A stretch of 64,000 nt of DNA from contig JAKCWW010000096.1 of the NCBI GenBank assembly GCA_026260175.1, positions 91,616 to 155,615 of the forward strand. Reading direction: 5' to 3'. Every line of letters starts with the position of its first letter. Positions within the stretch are counted from its first letter, which is position 1. The stretch comes from Reticulitermes lucifugus. Its lineage: Eukaryota > Arthropoda > Insecta > Blattodea > Rhinotermitidae. The notes beneath the pieces are model-generated. The model did not search any database. It was not told the origin of the DNA and saw only the letters and a list, made by a program, of their open reading frames with translations. This document shows positions 43,970-55,345 of this stretch, in pieces. Made by a program: the position numbers and the translations under genes.

Positions 43970-44011
43970 TCATCCTCTTCCTCCTACTTCTTCTTCTTCT
44001 TCTTCTTCTTC
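43970..44011. repeat. (TTC)n microsatellite
   Basis: CTTCCTCC-type lead-in followed by about nine TTC units. Confidence 0.9.
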
Positions 44012-44294
44012 AGTTTGCAGTTTATTTTTTATAACCTAGTGTAAGGGGAGGATTTTAAATATAAAAAACGCATTCCATTACACAAGATCACAAATGAATT
44101 AAAACAAATTAATATCTGTTCCTTTATGACCAATCTAGATTTTGTAACTAGATTCAAGAAATTCTTCTTGTTTAAACCCACTAAATTATGACCCTGATTT
44201 CCCCATCCTCTGATCAAAGTTTTCCTTGAATCGGTCAGTAGGATGACCGTCAAACTTTTGCAAAGTAACATACATTGATCAGGATAATACAGCG

Positions 44295-44480
44295 TTAACG
44301 ATCCAGTCCTCTATTCAGGAATTACCCGATTCGAATCTCGGCCGGGATATAGGCTATTCTGAAGGAGGATTTTCATGACTTTTTCTCGGCCCTCCAGGAA
44401 AATGCTCTGGTAGTGCTTCGATTATTCTACCATCGCTTTCTTCGAAGTAATTTCCAAGTCATCATGGACGTATCACTTAC
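44295..44480 (+). repeat. SINE-D-like copy
   Basis: B-box CCGATTCGAATCTCGGCC, TTTTCATGACTTTTTCTCGG, CCTCCAGGAAAATGCTCTGG. The 3' half diverges from other copies. Confidence 0.45.
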
Positions 44481-45234
44481 CATCAACGATATGTTTTCTG
44501 ATATTTTGACAACGCCTAAAATAAAACTCTGCAACTGAAACAGAAATTTTATCTGCTAACAGGACTTAAAAGTTCTTTTGTATCAGATTTTAATTTCCTC
44601 GAGAAAAAAGCTCAGATTTTGTGGGTATATATATGAAGCGTACAATCTTCACAGATGTCGAGCTTTCACCCATTAGGTGACATGTTAGACTTTCATTGAT
44701 ATTCTATTTCCTTCCACAGACAAATATATATTCAGTTTTTACCTTAAGCTCCACTTGTCAGCGATGATTAATATTAGGGTGTTCTGGATCTACATGCCTT
44801 TAAAATTACTTTTATTTTTGAACACATGGTCGAGACAAAAGTGGTGGTATAATATAAATGATCGCGAATGGTGTCTTCGTGTCGGGAAGGACATTGAGGG
44901 AGAAGAAGCCTTTTTACATACTTAGGTGAAACGATAATGTAATGAAATTTTCAAATTTAATCGCAGTTAATTTTTATAGCTTGTTTTGATATTTTCAAAT
45001 AAAAATATATTACGTTAATGGTGGGATGTACAAATACGGTAGACCATGTTATAGATCGTCTTTGGTGCCACCTGGTGGTAAGAGAGAGAACACAAGAACA
45101 ACAAAAATAACGAAAGCCTCCATATTGTTGATGAAGACCTCAAGTCATGCTATGACTGTCTCTTGAATAGAGCCACGAGGATTTACAATAACATAGTGCG
45201 ACTGTGAAATACGTATAGCTGTTCTTGTCTGGCA
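44481..45234. other. No gene recognised
   Basis: AT-rich spacer. Confidence 0.4.
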
Positions 45235-45350
45235 ATGCCTGGGACCCCCTGGCGGGGAATTCCCCTGCTGCTCCACTCACGACTGGGCCCTTAGCTCTGC
45301 CGGTCTGGGAACCCCCACTGAGGTTTTCTTACGGAGGCCCCCCTGCTGAA
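45235..45350. other. G+C-rich island of unknown nature
   Basis: An isolated block rich in CCCC and GGGG with a perfect 12-bp palindrome (GGGGAATTCCCC, near 45256). Neither strand shows a splice-bounded frame that I can defend. CpG is not especially enriched, so it is less promoter-like than 5920-6480. Confidence 0.5.
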
Positions 45351-47599
45351 GGGGCTAACTACTTCAAATTCACTTCGACTTTAATTTAACGATCTACTCA
45401 CCTCGATATCGCGAACAATAATTCTTTCGGGCGGCACTTAAAACAAGCAGGAGATAATACAAAGCAAAGGAGACGCAAAATCGATTCTGGAAACATCCAG
45501 GAAGTAGAAAACTACTCGTAGAGTTACTCGTAACAATCGCACCACCCGCAAAATTATTTATTTTCACCAATACATTTAAGGATAAGCAGGGTAATCATTT
45601 TTGGACATTTAACTTTTCTTTTTGTTCCAGGCCATCGTCATACGTTGTAATTATTTTGGCATGTACACGAAGCCACATACATGATATGCGTCATATTGGT
45701 GGCCATAGTGGCATGATTCGCCCAGGATGTTTCAAAGTTACGAATAAAACGTTTTCCGAAGTGGACGTGCGATTACGTCTCTGGTCACGTAGCAACTGGT
45801 TTCGATTGTTTTGACTACTTTTACGACTTACTTTCCTACCTAGAAACTAACTACACAGTATAAACGACCAACATGGATGTTCTCTGGATTAAACTATAAT
45901 GTTATGAAAGTGTTCAAAACCGGCGTATCATATGAAGTAAAACTTTTGAGGTCTCAGTCCCCTTAAAATGGATAACTGTAAGCTGCAACGTCTTTCGACG
46001 TGAAGTATTATTAATAAGAAAACTGACATGAACATTTATCTCTTGAAAGTTTGATTTATCCAAAATCTAAGCTTCGGCAACAAATCTCAACACTTACTTA
46101 AATATAAAATGTTACTAAAACTCGCAAGAAACAGACAGAAGTGGCATAAAAGAAATATTTGATGCGTATATGCGGACAGCGAACGTGTAAGACAAAAAAA
46201 AACAAAACTGAAATAGGTGATAAACATAACATCAATAATTCAGAAGAATACAGAGTACTAATAGATCTAAGCGTCGATAAATATTACGTAGTTAGAACAC
46301 GACGCCGAAATAGGCCGGAAGGAGGAAAACAAGAGAAACGCAGAAAATACAGTTACGAGTCGAGTACAGGTGTTAAAAACCTACACACGAGTACAAGAGA
46401 ATTACGAAGAAGTATTCCGAAGAACAAACTTCATTACATCTGCAGTACATCAGTTTGCTTTTCTCGTCTTTCCACTTTTTGTTTTCAGGTTAATAAAATA
46501 AATATCAAAGCTCTGAACGAGATTGCAACCACCGTTACAATGGAATAAGCGCAAACTAGATTCTTGCAGTATGCCACTATATAACTGCACGGTCAAACTT
46601 ACTCATCCATCACTTCTCAAATTTGAAATATTTCTACTTATTTAAAAGGCATCACGTCAAAACTTTGAAAGGTCAAGATGAAGTTTAGTTCCCTTTCAAA
46701 CACAATACGACTTATCTGCTATCACTGAAGGCAATTATCTTTAAAACATCCCGTAGAAACCTGATGAACTGATAGCCCCATCATCAGGGAAATACAATAG
46801 GAGTAGTAGAACACCACGGGGTGGCCAAGCTATGCCGTGGTGTGGGTTGGGTGCTAAGCTTAGCCCAAGGTACTTCTTGCATGTTGGAAGGAGCAGCGAG
46901 AAACATCCACATAATCTGGAAGCTATACATATACAGTAACATGTCAAATTCGTCAGATTAATATTTAGTCATGGAGATATCTTTTGTAACAATCCATTAC
47001 ATTTAATGTCATATTCTTTAAATAGGGATATCTACGCCTAGACGGAAAGGCTATATTAAAAGGTATTTTATTGTAACATTTATTTACTAGATAAATCAAA
47101 CTGTAGAGAAGACTTCGTACAATAACGCCACGAAAATGTGTCTTAAAGAAATAGAGAAAGAGGTTGCAGGTGAAATAATTTCCTTCAGAAAGCGGCCGAC
47201 TGGCAGGTTCTTCTGAAGGCAGCTACAAAACTTCGTGTTTCATTAACAGACGAAAACCGTCCTGATTAAGTCAACGACTACTGATTAAAAAGAAAGTGCT
47301 CTGTGGAGTTAGTTCTTCCTGTGACTACACATTCATTAGTGCACTGTATATTTGGGACGTACGTATGAAGCCAAGTAACGGTGACCTATAAAACGATGAG
47401 CCATCAAGTATAGCCTAAGCATATTTAAAGGTGGGAATAGTTATCTTTGTGACTAACTACGACGTCACGAGTTTAGTTAGAGGGTGTGGAGGTTACGCTC
47501 CAGAAACTGTTTCCCTCAGCATTAGAGGACGTGAGCGATAATTTCACAAGCCAGCCTATATATCCCGAACACCTGGTACTCACTGGACAGTCTAGTATA
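45351..47599. other. No gene recognised
   Basis: Contains the longest open frame of the window (46159-46548, 129 codons, plus), beginning MMRICGQRTCKTKK and rich in K, R, N and S, with no domain, signal peptide or membrane segment. At 46761-46792 an inverted pair CCTGATGA/TCATCAGG occurs without the rest of a hammerhead. Confidence 0.35.
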
Positions 47600-48060
47600 C
47601 TCTACAGTTGGAAGTGGGTTTTTTCCGGGGATGAAACGTCCGGGGCTTGGTGCTGACTATCCACGGCCTTTTAGCCGAAGTTGCGAATGGGTTGCAGTTA
47701 TACCCTCGCCTCCACTCTGTGCGGGCATAGGCATGTCCTGGGGTGACATTTATCTCTTTTTTTGTGTGTAGCGAAAGGCCCCGCAGCAGATCCTACGGAC
47801 TCACCGCAGCCTTGAGGCTTATTGTGCGACCCTGTGATGAAGATGATTAGTCTTTTCGTTTTTACTTGTAATGGAGCACCGGTGGAATGAAATGGACAGG
47901 GGAAAACCGAAGTACTCGGAGAAAAATCTGTCCCAGTGCCACGTTGTCCACCACAAATCCCACATGGACTGACCCGGGATCGAACCCGGTCCTCCGCGGT
48001 GAGAGGCCGGCGACTAACCGCCTGACTCATGGCAAGCCTGACATTTATCTTTTACTCATT
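47600..48060 (+). repeat. SINE-B fragment split by a SINE-C
   Basis: The B part runs 47600-47755 (TTCCGGGGATGAAACGTCCG, CTCCACTCTGTGCGGGCATA, GGGGTGACATTTATCT), and its tail resumes after 48038. The 12-bp TGACATTTATCT, part of the B tail, is present on both sides of the SINE-C (47744-47755 and 48039-48050) as its target duplication. Confidence 0.85.
47756..48038 (-). repeat. SINE-C, full length, nested in SINE-B
   Basis: Minus-strand head GGCTTGCCATGAGTCAGGCG, B-box GGGTTCGATCCCGGGTCAG, body GTGGACAACGTGGCACTGG and GAGTACTTCGGTTTTCCCC, then GGCTGCGGTGAGTCCGTAGG and an A-rich tail. A perfect 12-bp target duplication shows that C inserted into an existing B copy. Confidence 0.92.
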
Positions 48061-48179
48061 GGACAAAATATTAGGTGTACTCCGAAGATCTTGGCTTTGG
48101 TCTCGAAGAGAAAGAATTGTGTCTCTGGACGCATCGAACACATGTTGTTCAGGCCGTAGCCAGTCCACTTAACGACGTA

Positions 48180-48500
48180 TGGTATTGTAGCTCGTGTCTA
48201 AGAGCAGCTACGTGTACGCCAATACGGAGATTGTTAGCCATATCAGAAGGTCAGTGTGAGCACGCATTCTTCTCTTCGGGACCAGATGGAGTTGAGTAGC
48301 AAGTTTCCTGCTCCTGTTTATAGATGTTAAGTAGCCATAAATAAGGTTATGGGGTGCATGGAAGTAAAGCTCCACTCATTCTTCATCTCGGGACTGGATG
48401 GAATTGAGTATTAAGCTTCATATCCCTGTTGATGTACACAGGGAAAAGAAAGCCGTTAGAAGTTCAATAAGGGCTGGATAGCCCACAGGGTTAGTCTGGA
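48180..48500 (-). repeat. SINE-B-like fragments, locally duplicated
   Basis: On the plus strand the block CGGGACCAGATGGAGTTGAG (near 48278) recurs as CGGGACTGGATGGAATTGAG (near 48393), each preceded by a CATTCTTC run. The second is preceded by GGAAGTAAAGCTCCACTCAT, the complement of the SINE-B 3' block. Probably one old SINE-B plus a partial duplication. Confidence 0.45.
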
Positions 48501-49559
48501 AGATTTAAGAACTGATTTAATGTAGGAATAGTGCCACCGTTTAAAGACCTTGAGAAGAAAAATCAATACTTGTAGCTCTAGAAAATAAATTAGTTCTTTA
48601 TATTGGACACGTAAAACAGTGGTGTTGAGAGCCACAATGCAAGGACGGGGGAGTTCTGATTTCAACAGAAGGTTCTGCATGTAACACAAGGGAGTACAGT
48701 CACTTTCATTTCAAGTTAAGATAAAAGTCGTTATGGAAGATTCGTAGTGTATTGGATTCTAATTTCTTTCTTGTTTTCTGGAAGTTTGAAAGTATAAAAA
48801 TGTAAAATAGCCTTTCTCTACACGCCTGAATCAAGTTTCCCGAAGGCGGAACACAGCCAAGCTTAAGTAAAGTCATAATTCGATAATCCCCTACGGATTT
48901 GTCGCTTTATTACACCTTCCCTCCCCACAGCCTTCTTCTCCTCCTCCATCTTCCGGTAATTAGGAAAGAAAGACTACGTGCCTTTAAGGAGTACAGTGAA
49001 ATATTATCTGCATTTGTCTTCCCCAGATTGCAATCTCAGCCTCGGACTTTTCCAACTCGTATTAATAAGATTCTTCCTTCGTAATCGTACTGTGTCACAT
49101 GATCACCTCAAGGCACTGCCTAAGTTTCTTTTCCAAAAATATATAAATCCTCTCATAGGTTTGCTTCTTGCACGTAGAATGGTTACAAAACACGTTCGTT
49201 ATGCCGAGTCTTGTGTCCTTACTGTACGAGCGTACACTCAGATTCCACGTGCACACGTGACTCACACAACGTTGGCCGGACAACGAATCATGTTGCCAGA
49301 TTGTTCATACATGTAAATGGTGCTGTAACAGTCACAGTTAATCTGATCGTAGACGCTGAAGTTCCTCCTTTACTTGCATCGAGATATGCAGGAGCTGAGG
49401 ACGTGTGGAGGCAAAGTTATGCACATTCTAGAACTCCGTTGGAGATGCAATTGAGTGAACACTTACTTGGCAAAAGTTAGACCTGCCCCTGTGCCCAAGC
49501 ACCACGTCATTAAAAAGTACGAGAAAGAAGGGCAAGTTGTCACTTAAGCACCAAACCAA
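48501..49559. other. No gene recognised
   Basis: Two overlapping plus-strand frames (48978-49316 and 49211-49480) lack recognisable domains or splice context. Confidence 0.35.
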
Positions 49560-49816
49560 AAAGACGTCTGGGGCACCAAAAGTACAGCTGCACACATTCT
49601 TGAACCCTGAAATTCATGGAGGTAAGTGGTCTTAACCGCACACCACAACATCTTAACTCTTGGGATAAGAGACTCCAATGCACGCTAGATAAGAGACTGT
49701 GTTGACCCCACCACCTCTCCAGAAGCAGTTATAGACAGAAGAATGTTTGTACCTGTCTGAAGTCGAAGCCCGGTCATCCAACCAGCCACTACACTGACTG
49801 AGCTAACCCGGCTCGT
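49560..49816 (-). repeat. tRNA-headed SINE (same head as 20550)
   Basis: Minus strand begins CGAGCCGGGTTAGCTCAGTC, a clear A-box, with GGGCTTCGACTTCAG as B-box and a body ending in GTGTGCAGCTGTACTTTTGG. The body loosely follows the old SINE-B variants. Confidence 0.6.
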
Positions 49817-49959
49817 ATTGTTACCAAAGACCAAACGATCTCCGTATCCAGGCAAAACGCCGTGTAGATTTTAGGAGGCGGAGGGGTAGAATGTCATGTA
49901 TTATTAATCTGGCCTGAAGTAAAGGTAACTTCCGCGCTTTCTTATCTTCAAACTGGCGA

Positions 49960-50215
49960 GTAAACTGGATGAAGCGGTAACGCTCCGGTTTGTCTTCGGG
50001 AGTGGCCCGGTTCGAATTCCGGCTGGGACACTGACTGGTGTGACTCAGTATTTTCATGGTTTTTTGTAGTTCAGCCAGAGAACTGTCGCGATAGCAGGCC
50101 TACCTTAAATTAGGCCATAACACTTCCTTCCACGCCGATTCCAATTTATTGTTCCATATCATTCCATCAACCGACGCTACACAGACTGAATTACTTCCAG
50201 CGTCGTTAAAGAAAC
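49960..50215 (+). repeat. SINE-D, best-preserved copy
   Basis: B-box GGTTCGAATTCCGGCTGGGA, CACTGACTGGTGTGACTCAG, TATTTTCATGGTTTTTTGTA, CACTTCCTTCCACGCC, TTCCAATTTATTGTTCCATA and CATCAACCGACGCTACACAG. Useful as the reference for the family. Confidence 0.7.
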
Positions 50216-50224
50216 TATAAACAA

Positions 50225-50325
50225 ACTAGATGGAAATGAGTGGTCAGTTTCACGCTCGGGCCGATTTACTCCCGCAAAGAAACTTCTGGTATTTGACTCA
50301 TTAAACCTGGGCTGGTCCAAGAACA
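50225..50325 (-). repeat. SINE-B-like fragment
   Basis: Plus-strand GAGTGGTCAGTTTCACGCTC and CGGGCCGATTTACTCCCGC resemble the minus-strand copy at 20246 (GAATGGTCAGCTTCATGTCC). Confidence 0.4.
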
Positions 50326-50939
50326 TGTTTGGACGTAATGGCAAAGGCAGATCACTAAATACAAAAACACGCATTACGTTATTTTTGTACGAACACATAC
50401 ACAATTACAGAAAAACCTTTTTAAACGAAGATATTACTAGGTAGTATTTCAGCATTTTCGCTATTAAAAGTGGGGAGAAGCCTAAAAGTAATGCGTAGGA
50501 AGACAGCAGGTGGTCCGACATCCTTTTAGTCTGAATTTAGACGAGATATTTTCAAGAGATGGCTGCAATTTGCTGAAATCCCAGTAACGGCGATTACCAT
50601 TGGTTAATACACCCCCGATCCTGGTGAATGGGTTACTATTTCACAGGCTAATATAAGAGTTGGCTCGAAATTTTTTCATAATTGTCTCATTAAACGGGAA
50701 ATTGCAGTTATCCCACTACTCTCGCCTTGCCATTTATTTTACTTGTGTAAAACTACGTTGTTCAAATGTCGGGCGCTCTACGATAAACTTATCACGTCCA
50801 TTTACCACTCCGATCTGTTGCCAACATGGACTGAAAGCACATGTATAATTCGGATTTCGCTGCGCAAATTACCGAATGGCTTCAAACTCGAAACTACAAC
50901 GCTGTGTAGTCTGTTGTCGCCAGATATTCTAACAGTTTT
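50326..50939. other. No gene recognised
   Basis: Spacer; overlapping plus-strand frames at 50660-51057 run into the SINE-A and have no features. Confidence 0.4.
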
Positions 50940-50950
50940 GGAAATCAGAA

Positions 50951-51204
50951 ATTCTCATGGCTCGACAGCCCATAGTGGGCCAGGGCCTCCTCATTGTCGA
51001 GATTTCACGATCACACTCAGATACACCACACTCGGTAGAACTCCTCTGGACAAGTGATCAGCCCGACACAGAGACCTCTACCTGACAACTTACAACACTC
51101 ACAAGAGACAGATGTCCATGCACCCCGCGGGATTCGGACCCGCAATCCTAGCAAGCGAGCGGCTGGAGACCCATGCCTTAGACAGCGCGGCTGATGGGAT
51201 CGAC
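50951..51204 (-). repeat. SINE-A, full length, with target duplication
   Basis: Complement of the other A copies, from the head (GGTCTCCAGCCGCTCGCTTG, B-box GGGTCCGAATCCCGCGG) to the end GGCTGTCGAGCCATGAGAA. GGAAATCAGAA at 50940-50950 and GGAAATTAGAA at 51205-51215 form an 11-bp duplication with one difference. Confidence 0.92.
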
Positions 51205-51215
51205 GGAAATTAGAA

Positions 51216-52137
51216 TATATATACTTAAAACACAAATGTCAGACGCTAAGAGTAGCTTTCCCGGGGGTTAAGCTCCTGGTTGTCTCAACATTAGCCCTTG
51301 GATCAATGACACCATTCATAAATCCAAAATTCCTGGTTTCGTTACTTAGAACTCTCAAGTAAAATACGACGTAGAGAGGGCTAGAGTGTATTTACTAATT
51401 CGAATGGATAGACCTAAGGTTGGTGTTAACTAGGTTAACTGTTGTAGGCAAGAAAGCAAGGAAATTGAAGATAAACAGAAACCTACGTGCTTCAAACACT
51501 CATGAACACTGAAACAATGAATCCAACTCAGTTACAAAGCGGTGAGTAGCTTGCTCGTAGAGTACCGTTAGTCTACCGGTAAAAATCAGTCAGTACCGGA
51601 CTGCTGTAAATCCGCGCCTGTCTGTAATTGACATCCCTTAATTGGCCCTGGAATAAAATGGCAAGGGCTTGTTTCAATACGTGCAAACTCGTTGACTTCC
51701 TGTGGTGCACTGCTAAGAAATTCATGGGATTGATGGCGCAATACGTGCGAATGGTGCTCCGTGCGAGTTTTTACTTAGTCGTGATGTCCAGCAATAACAC
51801 ACTGGTTGGTTTGTATTGAATCTACATTACGATATGTCGGCGATAGCGTGACGGACATTTGAGAAATATGCACGATAATCATGCTAAGATGAGAAATAGG
51901 CTGTGAAGTCGTAAACTGGATATAGCTGAATGGAGGTTAGAATTAATAGAGGCTTCCTTGATCACAATTATGCACTTCAAATTTCACAAAAGAGGAAATG
52001 TTTTGACAACTTGAATATCAACTGACGTTCGAAGGCCCTGTAGGCAACCATCCAGGACTTTTATCGTTACTAAACCAAAGACTGTCCTATGAAGAGTTAC
52101 AATACCGACGGCTCAGTGAGCCGGATCGCGTGCGGCA
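51216..52137. other. No gene recognised
   Basis: Spacer; the 63-codon frame at 51628-51819 has no features. Confidence 0.4.
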
Positions 52138-52185
52138 GATGGTGCAGGTGTGACTACAGAACCAGCACCTGCAGCCCGCACCATC
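52138..52185. repeat. G+C-rich hairpin
   Basis: GATGGTGC and AGGTG pair with CACCT and GCACCATC across a 7-base bulge and a short loop. Confidence 0.55.
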
Positions 52186-52646
52186 GCGACCTTGTCCAGG
52201 ATAACCCGGTAGCATTATCTCATACGAATTTCTTGCTCGACATTTAGGATATTATGGAAAAGCAAATTACGCACACCAACGTCAAGAAAAATCTTCTGTA
52301 TGTCATAGACAGGGAGCGGGTTATTGTTACGTAATTACATACTTCCATCTCATATCTGTTTTAAAGTAAATGCTGATCGGTCTGTCGGAGAAATGTAATT
52401 CTATCCTCAGTGCTGAGAGCGTGTAATACGCCAGTTATACCCTACAAATACGTTAAGAACAAAAACACAGTGAATGTTCTTGCTTGTGAAATCAGTTACC
52501 AGGATACGAATTATGCATTCAAAGAATATGAGACAGTGGACATGATTCAATGAAGTCTGATTGTTAACGTCGTCCCCAAATATTTGAAAGCTACCACATA
52601 TTCAAAGGATTTATAATCTATCTTTATATTGTTCACAACAACTATG
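52186..52646. other. No gene recognised
   Basis: AT-rich spacer before the mariner block. Confidence 0.4.
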
Positions 52647-52815
52647 TATGGGGTGTTTTTTTTTCCTGCTTGACCGATAAGCGCCCGCCTGACTTTCCGC
52701 TACCGTTACGTCATACGCCGAGTCTCGGGAGGTTTAACAGTCGGTGAAGAAAGCAAGAAAAAGATTTGCTGTGATAACAGCCTTTAGAAAGTCTAATAAA
52801 AACCCACCAGTGCTA

Positions 52816-53135
52816 CAGCAGATGCTGAAAATATTGCCCTCCTGACCGAATATACTCAGTATAACTGCGAAAGACGTTGTCTACTCTCTGGTGTTCTTGC
52901 CCGGAAATTGTTGAAATCTCAAGGCGGATGTTGTTTCTTAGATCTTCCAGAGTGTTAGGATTTGTTTTATACAAGTTATCTTTTAAACGTCCCCACAAAT
53001 AAAAGTCACAAGTTGTTAAATCAGGGGAATGTAGGGGCCAAAGACCGTGCCTAATTACGCGGCCATGTAAGCTCTCTCGCACTGTTTTCAAACGGGAGTG
53101 TAACTTTAGCTGTCGTTGATAAGAGACTTGCGCTA
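52816..53135 (-). pseudogene. Mariner-type transposase, C-terminal part (left half)
   Basis: The minus-strand frame reads KTVRESLHGRVIRHGLWPLH then SPDLTTCDFYLWGRLKDN, TNPNTLEDLRNNIRLEIS and ends RSGGQYFQHLL with a stop. SPDL..CDFYLWG is the third catalytic aspartate block of mariner-like transposases, and the GG(Q/H)(H/Y)FxHLL end is the family's usual terminus. Upstream, YQRQLKLHSR stands where FQQDGATAHT is expected, so the second catalytic block is degraded. There is no ATG at the start of the open stretch, and the N-terminal DNA-binding and first catalytic parts are missing here. Confidence 0.8.
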
Positions 53136-53239
53136 TGAATCATAGGGTAGCAGCTTGTAAATGCATTTCTCAGTCATTCAGTGATGTAACAGCGTACCTA
53201 GACTGAAGTATACTGTTTAACAGCGTCTGTTTTAGTGCA

Positions 53240-53726
53240 GCTGTATTTAAAATATGAGTCTGCTGAAAAAGTCGCAGAAAATTTCTCACCTCAGCAGGTG
53301 AGTGTTTCGACAACGTCTGCACGAAGAGGCACAAAACTGTTACAACTGCGACCGTGTAAGGTAACAGTAGTTCATGTTTGAAGGAACATGATCCGGTTTC
53401 AAGAATACATTTTTGTAATTGTTTCTTCAGTCTGTACACGATGGAGAAGTTGATCCACAGTTAGTGTTGGTCTCTGATGAGGCCCGGTTTTACTTACGTG
53501 GAAAGGTGAATTCTCAGAACAGCCGCTATTGGAGTGCAGAAAATCCATGACATACACGAACTACCTCTTCATGACGAAAAAATTGGTGTCTGGTGTGCGA
53601 TAGTGCAATACGCAAGATATCAACAATTTTAGGGCAAGAATGCCAGATAGTAAATAACGTGCTCCGCTGGTATAATGACTGCATTCGGTCAGGAGGGCAA
53701 CATTTTCAGCATCTGCTGTAGCACTG
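53240..53726 (+). pseudogene. Mariner-type transposase, internally deleted (right half)
   Basis: Plus-strand frames give TSARRGTKLLQLRPCKVTVV H, EHDPVSRIHFCN, HDGEVDPQLVLVSDEARFYL, VNSQNSRYWSAENP, LPLHDEKIGVWCAI, then after a large deletion NNVLRWYNDCIRSGGQHFQH LL and a stop. SDEARF holds the first catalytic aspartate (about 53476). The second and third catalytic blocks are lost in the deletion, and the surviving pieces lie in at least three frames. Long dead. Confidence 0.8.
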
Positions 53727-53881
53727 GTGAGTTTTTATTAGACTTTCTACAGGTTATTATCACAGTGAATCCTTTTCTCGCTTCCTTCATTGACTGTTAA
53801 ACCTCCCGAGACTCGGCGTATGACGTAAGGCCAGAGGAGCGTCGGGCGGCCGCTTATCGGTCAAGCACTGAAGAAACTCTA

Positions 53882-55297
53882 TATTAAAAAAACTTTTTGT
53901 ATTGCAATTAATTTTTAAATCTACTTTCCTCTTACAAAGGAATGAAACCCAATTGTGTGTCCAACTGTAACCATGTGTATTTCTGTTCCGCTCAATAGAT
54001 TCTTGACAAATTAATTACTTTTGTGAATATTGGTGTGAACATTATGCCATTTGAGATAGCAATATGTTCGTATTTATTTACTTCATGACATCAGTAATAC
54101 TAAGCTGATATATGAGAATTTCTTAATTTACTGTAGCAAGCTGAAATCTTGAATGGTGACAGTATTTAACTTAACATTCTGTACCAAGCATTTTTATCAT
54201 AAAATTAACACGTGGCGAAGATAAAAAAATTCTATCATATTAGAACAAAAACATTTTAAAAACTCCAATCTAAACCAGAGACTATGCACATCCGGTCTTG
54301 CAGACATGCAGGTATGAACTCGATTCCCGCGAGCAAGACGGCAGGCATTATAATCGGTTGCAGGTGTGTTGAAGACGACACAACGGTAATGGCATTGCTG
54401 GCAACAGCGGAAAAATGTAATCTTAAGTAAGAAATTCTTTAGCCCCCCAAAACCACATTAGCCCACATAAGAACGTACAAACTAAAAAAAAAAGTCCACA
54501 GAAACAGACTGGTGTGTTAACGACACTACAAACTGGATCGAATCTTTCGTTGGCCGTATTTTATAGGCCTACATGTTGTCTACAAGAAATATTTCCTAGA
54601 GCTTATACAGCTCCTTAACCCTCCCTCCAGGAAAATCGTCTAAGGAAGGGAGAGACGAAAAATACATACCAAGTTTCAGACAAAAAACGTGCAGGGAAGA
54701 GATGACTTGGAAGACCCATGAGTAGCTGAGAGAATAATATTAAAATGTAACTAAACATTTTGGTCTGAAGGTATGCACTCGTTTTATCCAGCTTAGAACA
54801 TGGACTAGTGACGGGCTATCGTAAAGACGATAATGCACTTTCGGTTTCCATAAAAGGCGAGACATTTCATGACAACAAAGTCCAACTTCATAGTTAACTC
54901 AACTATTTCGCTCCCGGGAAACTGTCAAGTACCGGGTAAGAAGTGGCCGTGAAAAGCCCCGGAAAGGTTAGCCCAACTGAAACTGGGTGCAGGGGAATTT
55001 TCTTGCATGAACTATTGCATTTTTTTATCACAATTAACACACAAATTTTATAGTCATTCATTTGTCAAATAGGCAAATGCTTATATAATAACTTCAAGGA
55101 AACTGTGATTGACTCCTACCTAATCCTTTGCACTACACCATACATAATGCTGGAATGTGACTCAAAATTGAATTCGAATTTCCGACTACAACTTTTTGTC
55201 TTAAGCATGTGTCCCTTACACACTCTCCTTGCAACAGTTACACAATAAAAACCATCGAGAGGCAAATAAAGCGGTGTCAGTGCACGGCTTTTTTATT
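53882..55297. other. No gene recognised
   Basis: AT-rich spacer. A tRNA-like B-box (GAACTCGATTCCCGCGAGC near 54316) may mark an old SINE head at 54285-54400. Confidence 0.35.
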
Positions 55298-55345
55298 CCG
55301 ACAGTTTCGGTCCTGAAGGATACACTTGGATCACGAAGTTTAAGA
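55298..55345 (-). ncRNA. Hammerhead 3'-half remnant
   Basis: Minus strand: TCCTTCAGGACCGAAACTGT followed by CGGAATAAAA, i.e. a stem II hairpin, GAAAC and GTC as in other minimal hammerheads. The CUGANGA box is not recognisable. Confidence 0.25.

Larger units (their letters stand above)
52647..53881. mobile_element. Head-to-head pair of mariner-type relics (foldback)
   Basis: Outer ends of about 200 bp are inverted copies: GCTTGACCGATAAGCG, ACGTCATACGCCGAGTCTCG and AAAGTCTAATAAAAAC at the left recur as complements at the right. TA dinucleotides lie at both proposed ends. The left half reads on the minus strand and the right half on the plus, each with its transposase C-terminus facing outward. 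This is one composite of two internally deleted copies, so it could have moved only with help from an intact relative. Confidence 0.75.

Noticed and set aside
46159-46548. Longest open frame (129 codons, plus strand)
   Set aside because: No recognisable domain, low-complexity K/R/N/S composition, no splice or promoter context; in 64 kb of AT-rich DNA one frame of this length is not surprising.
46761-46792. Inverted CCTGATGA/TCATCAGG pair as a hammerhead
   Set aside because: On neither strand is there a GAAA at the required distance after a stem II, so the catalytic core is not present.
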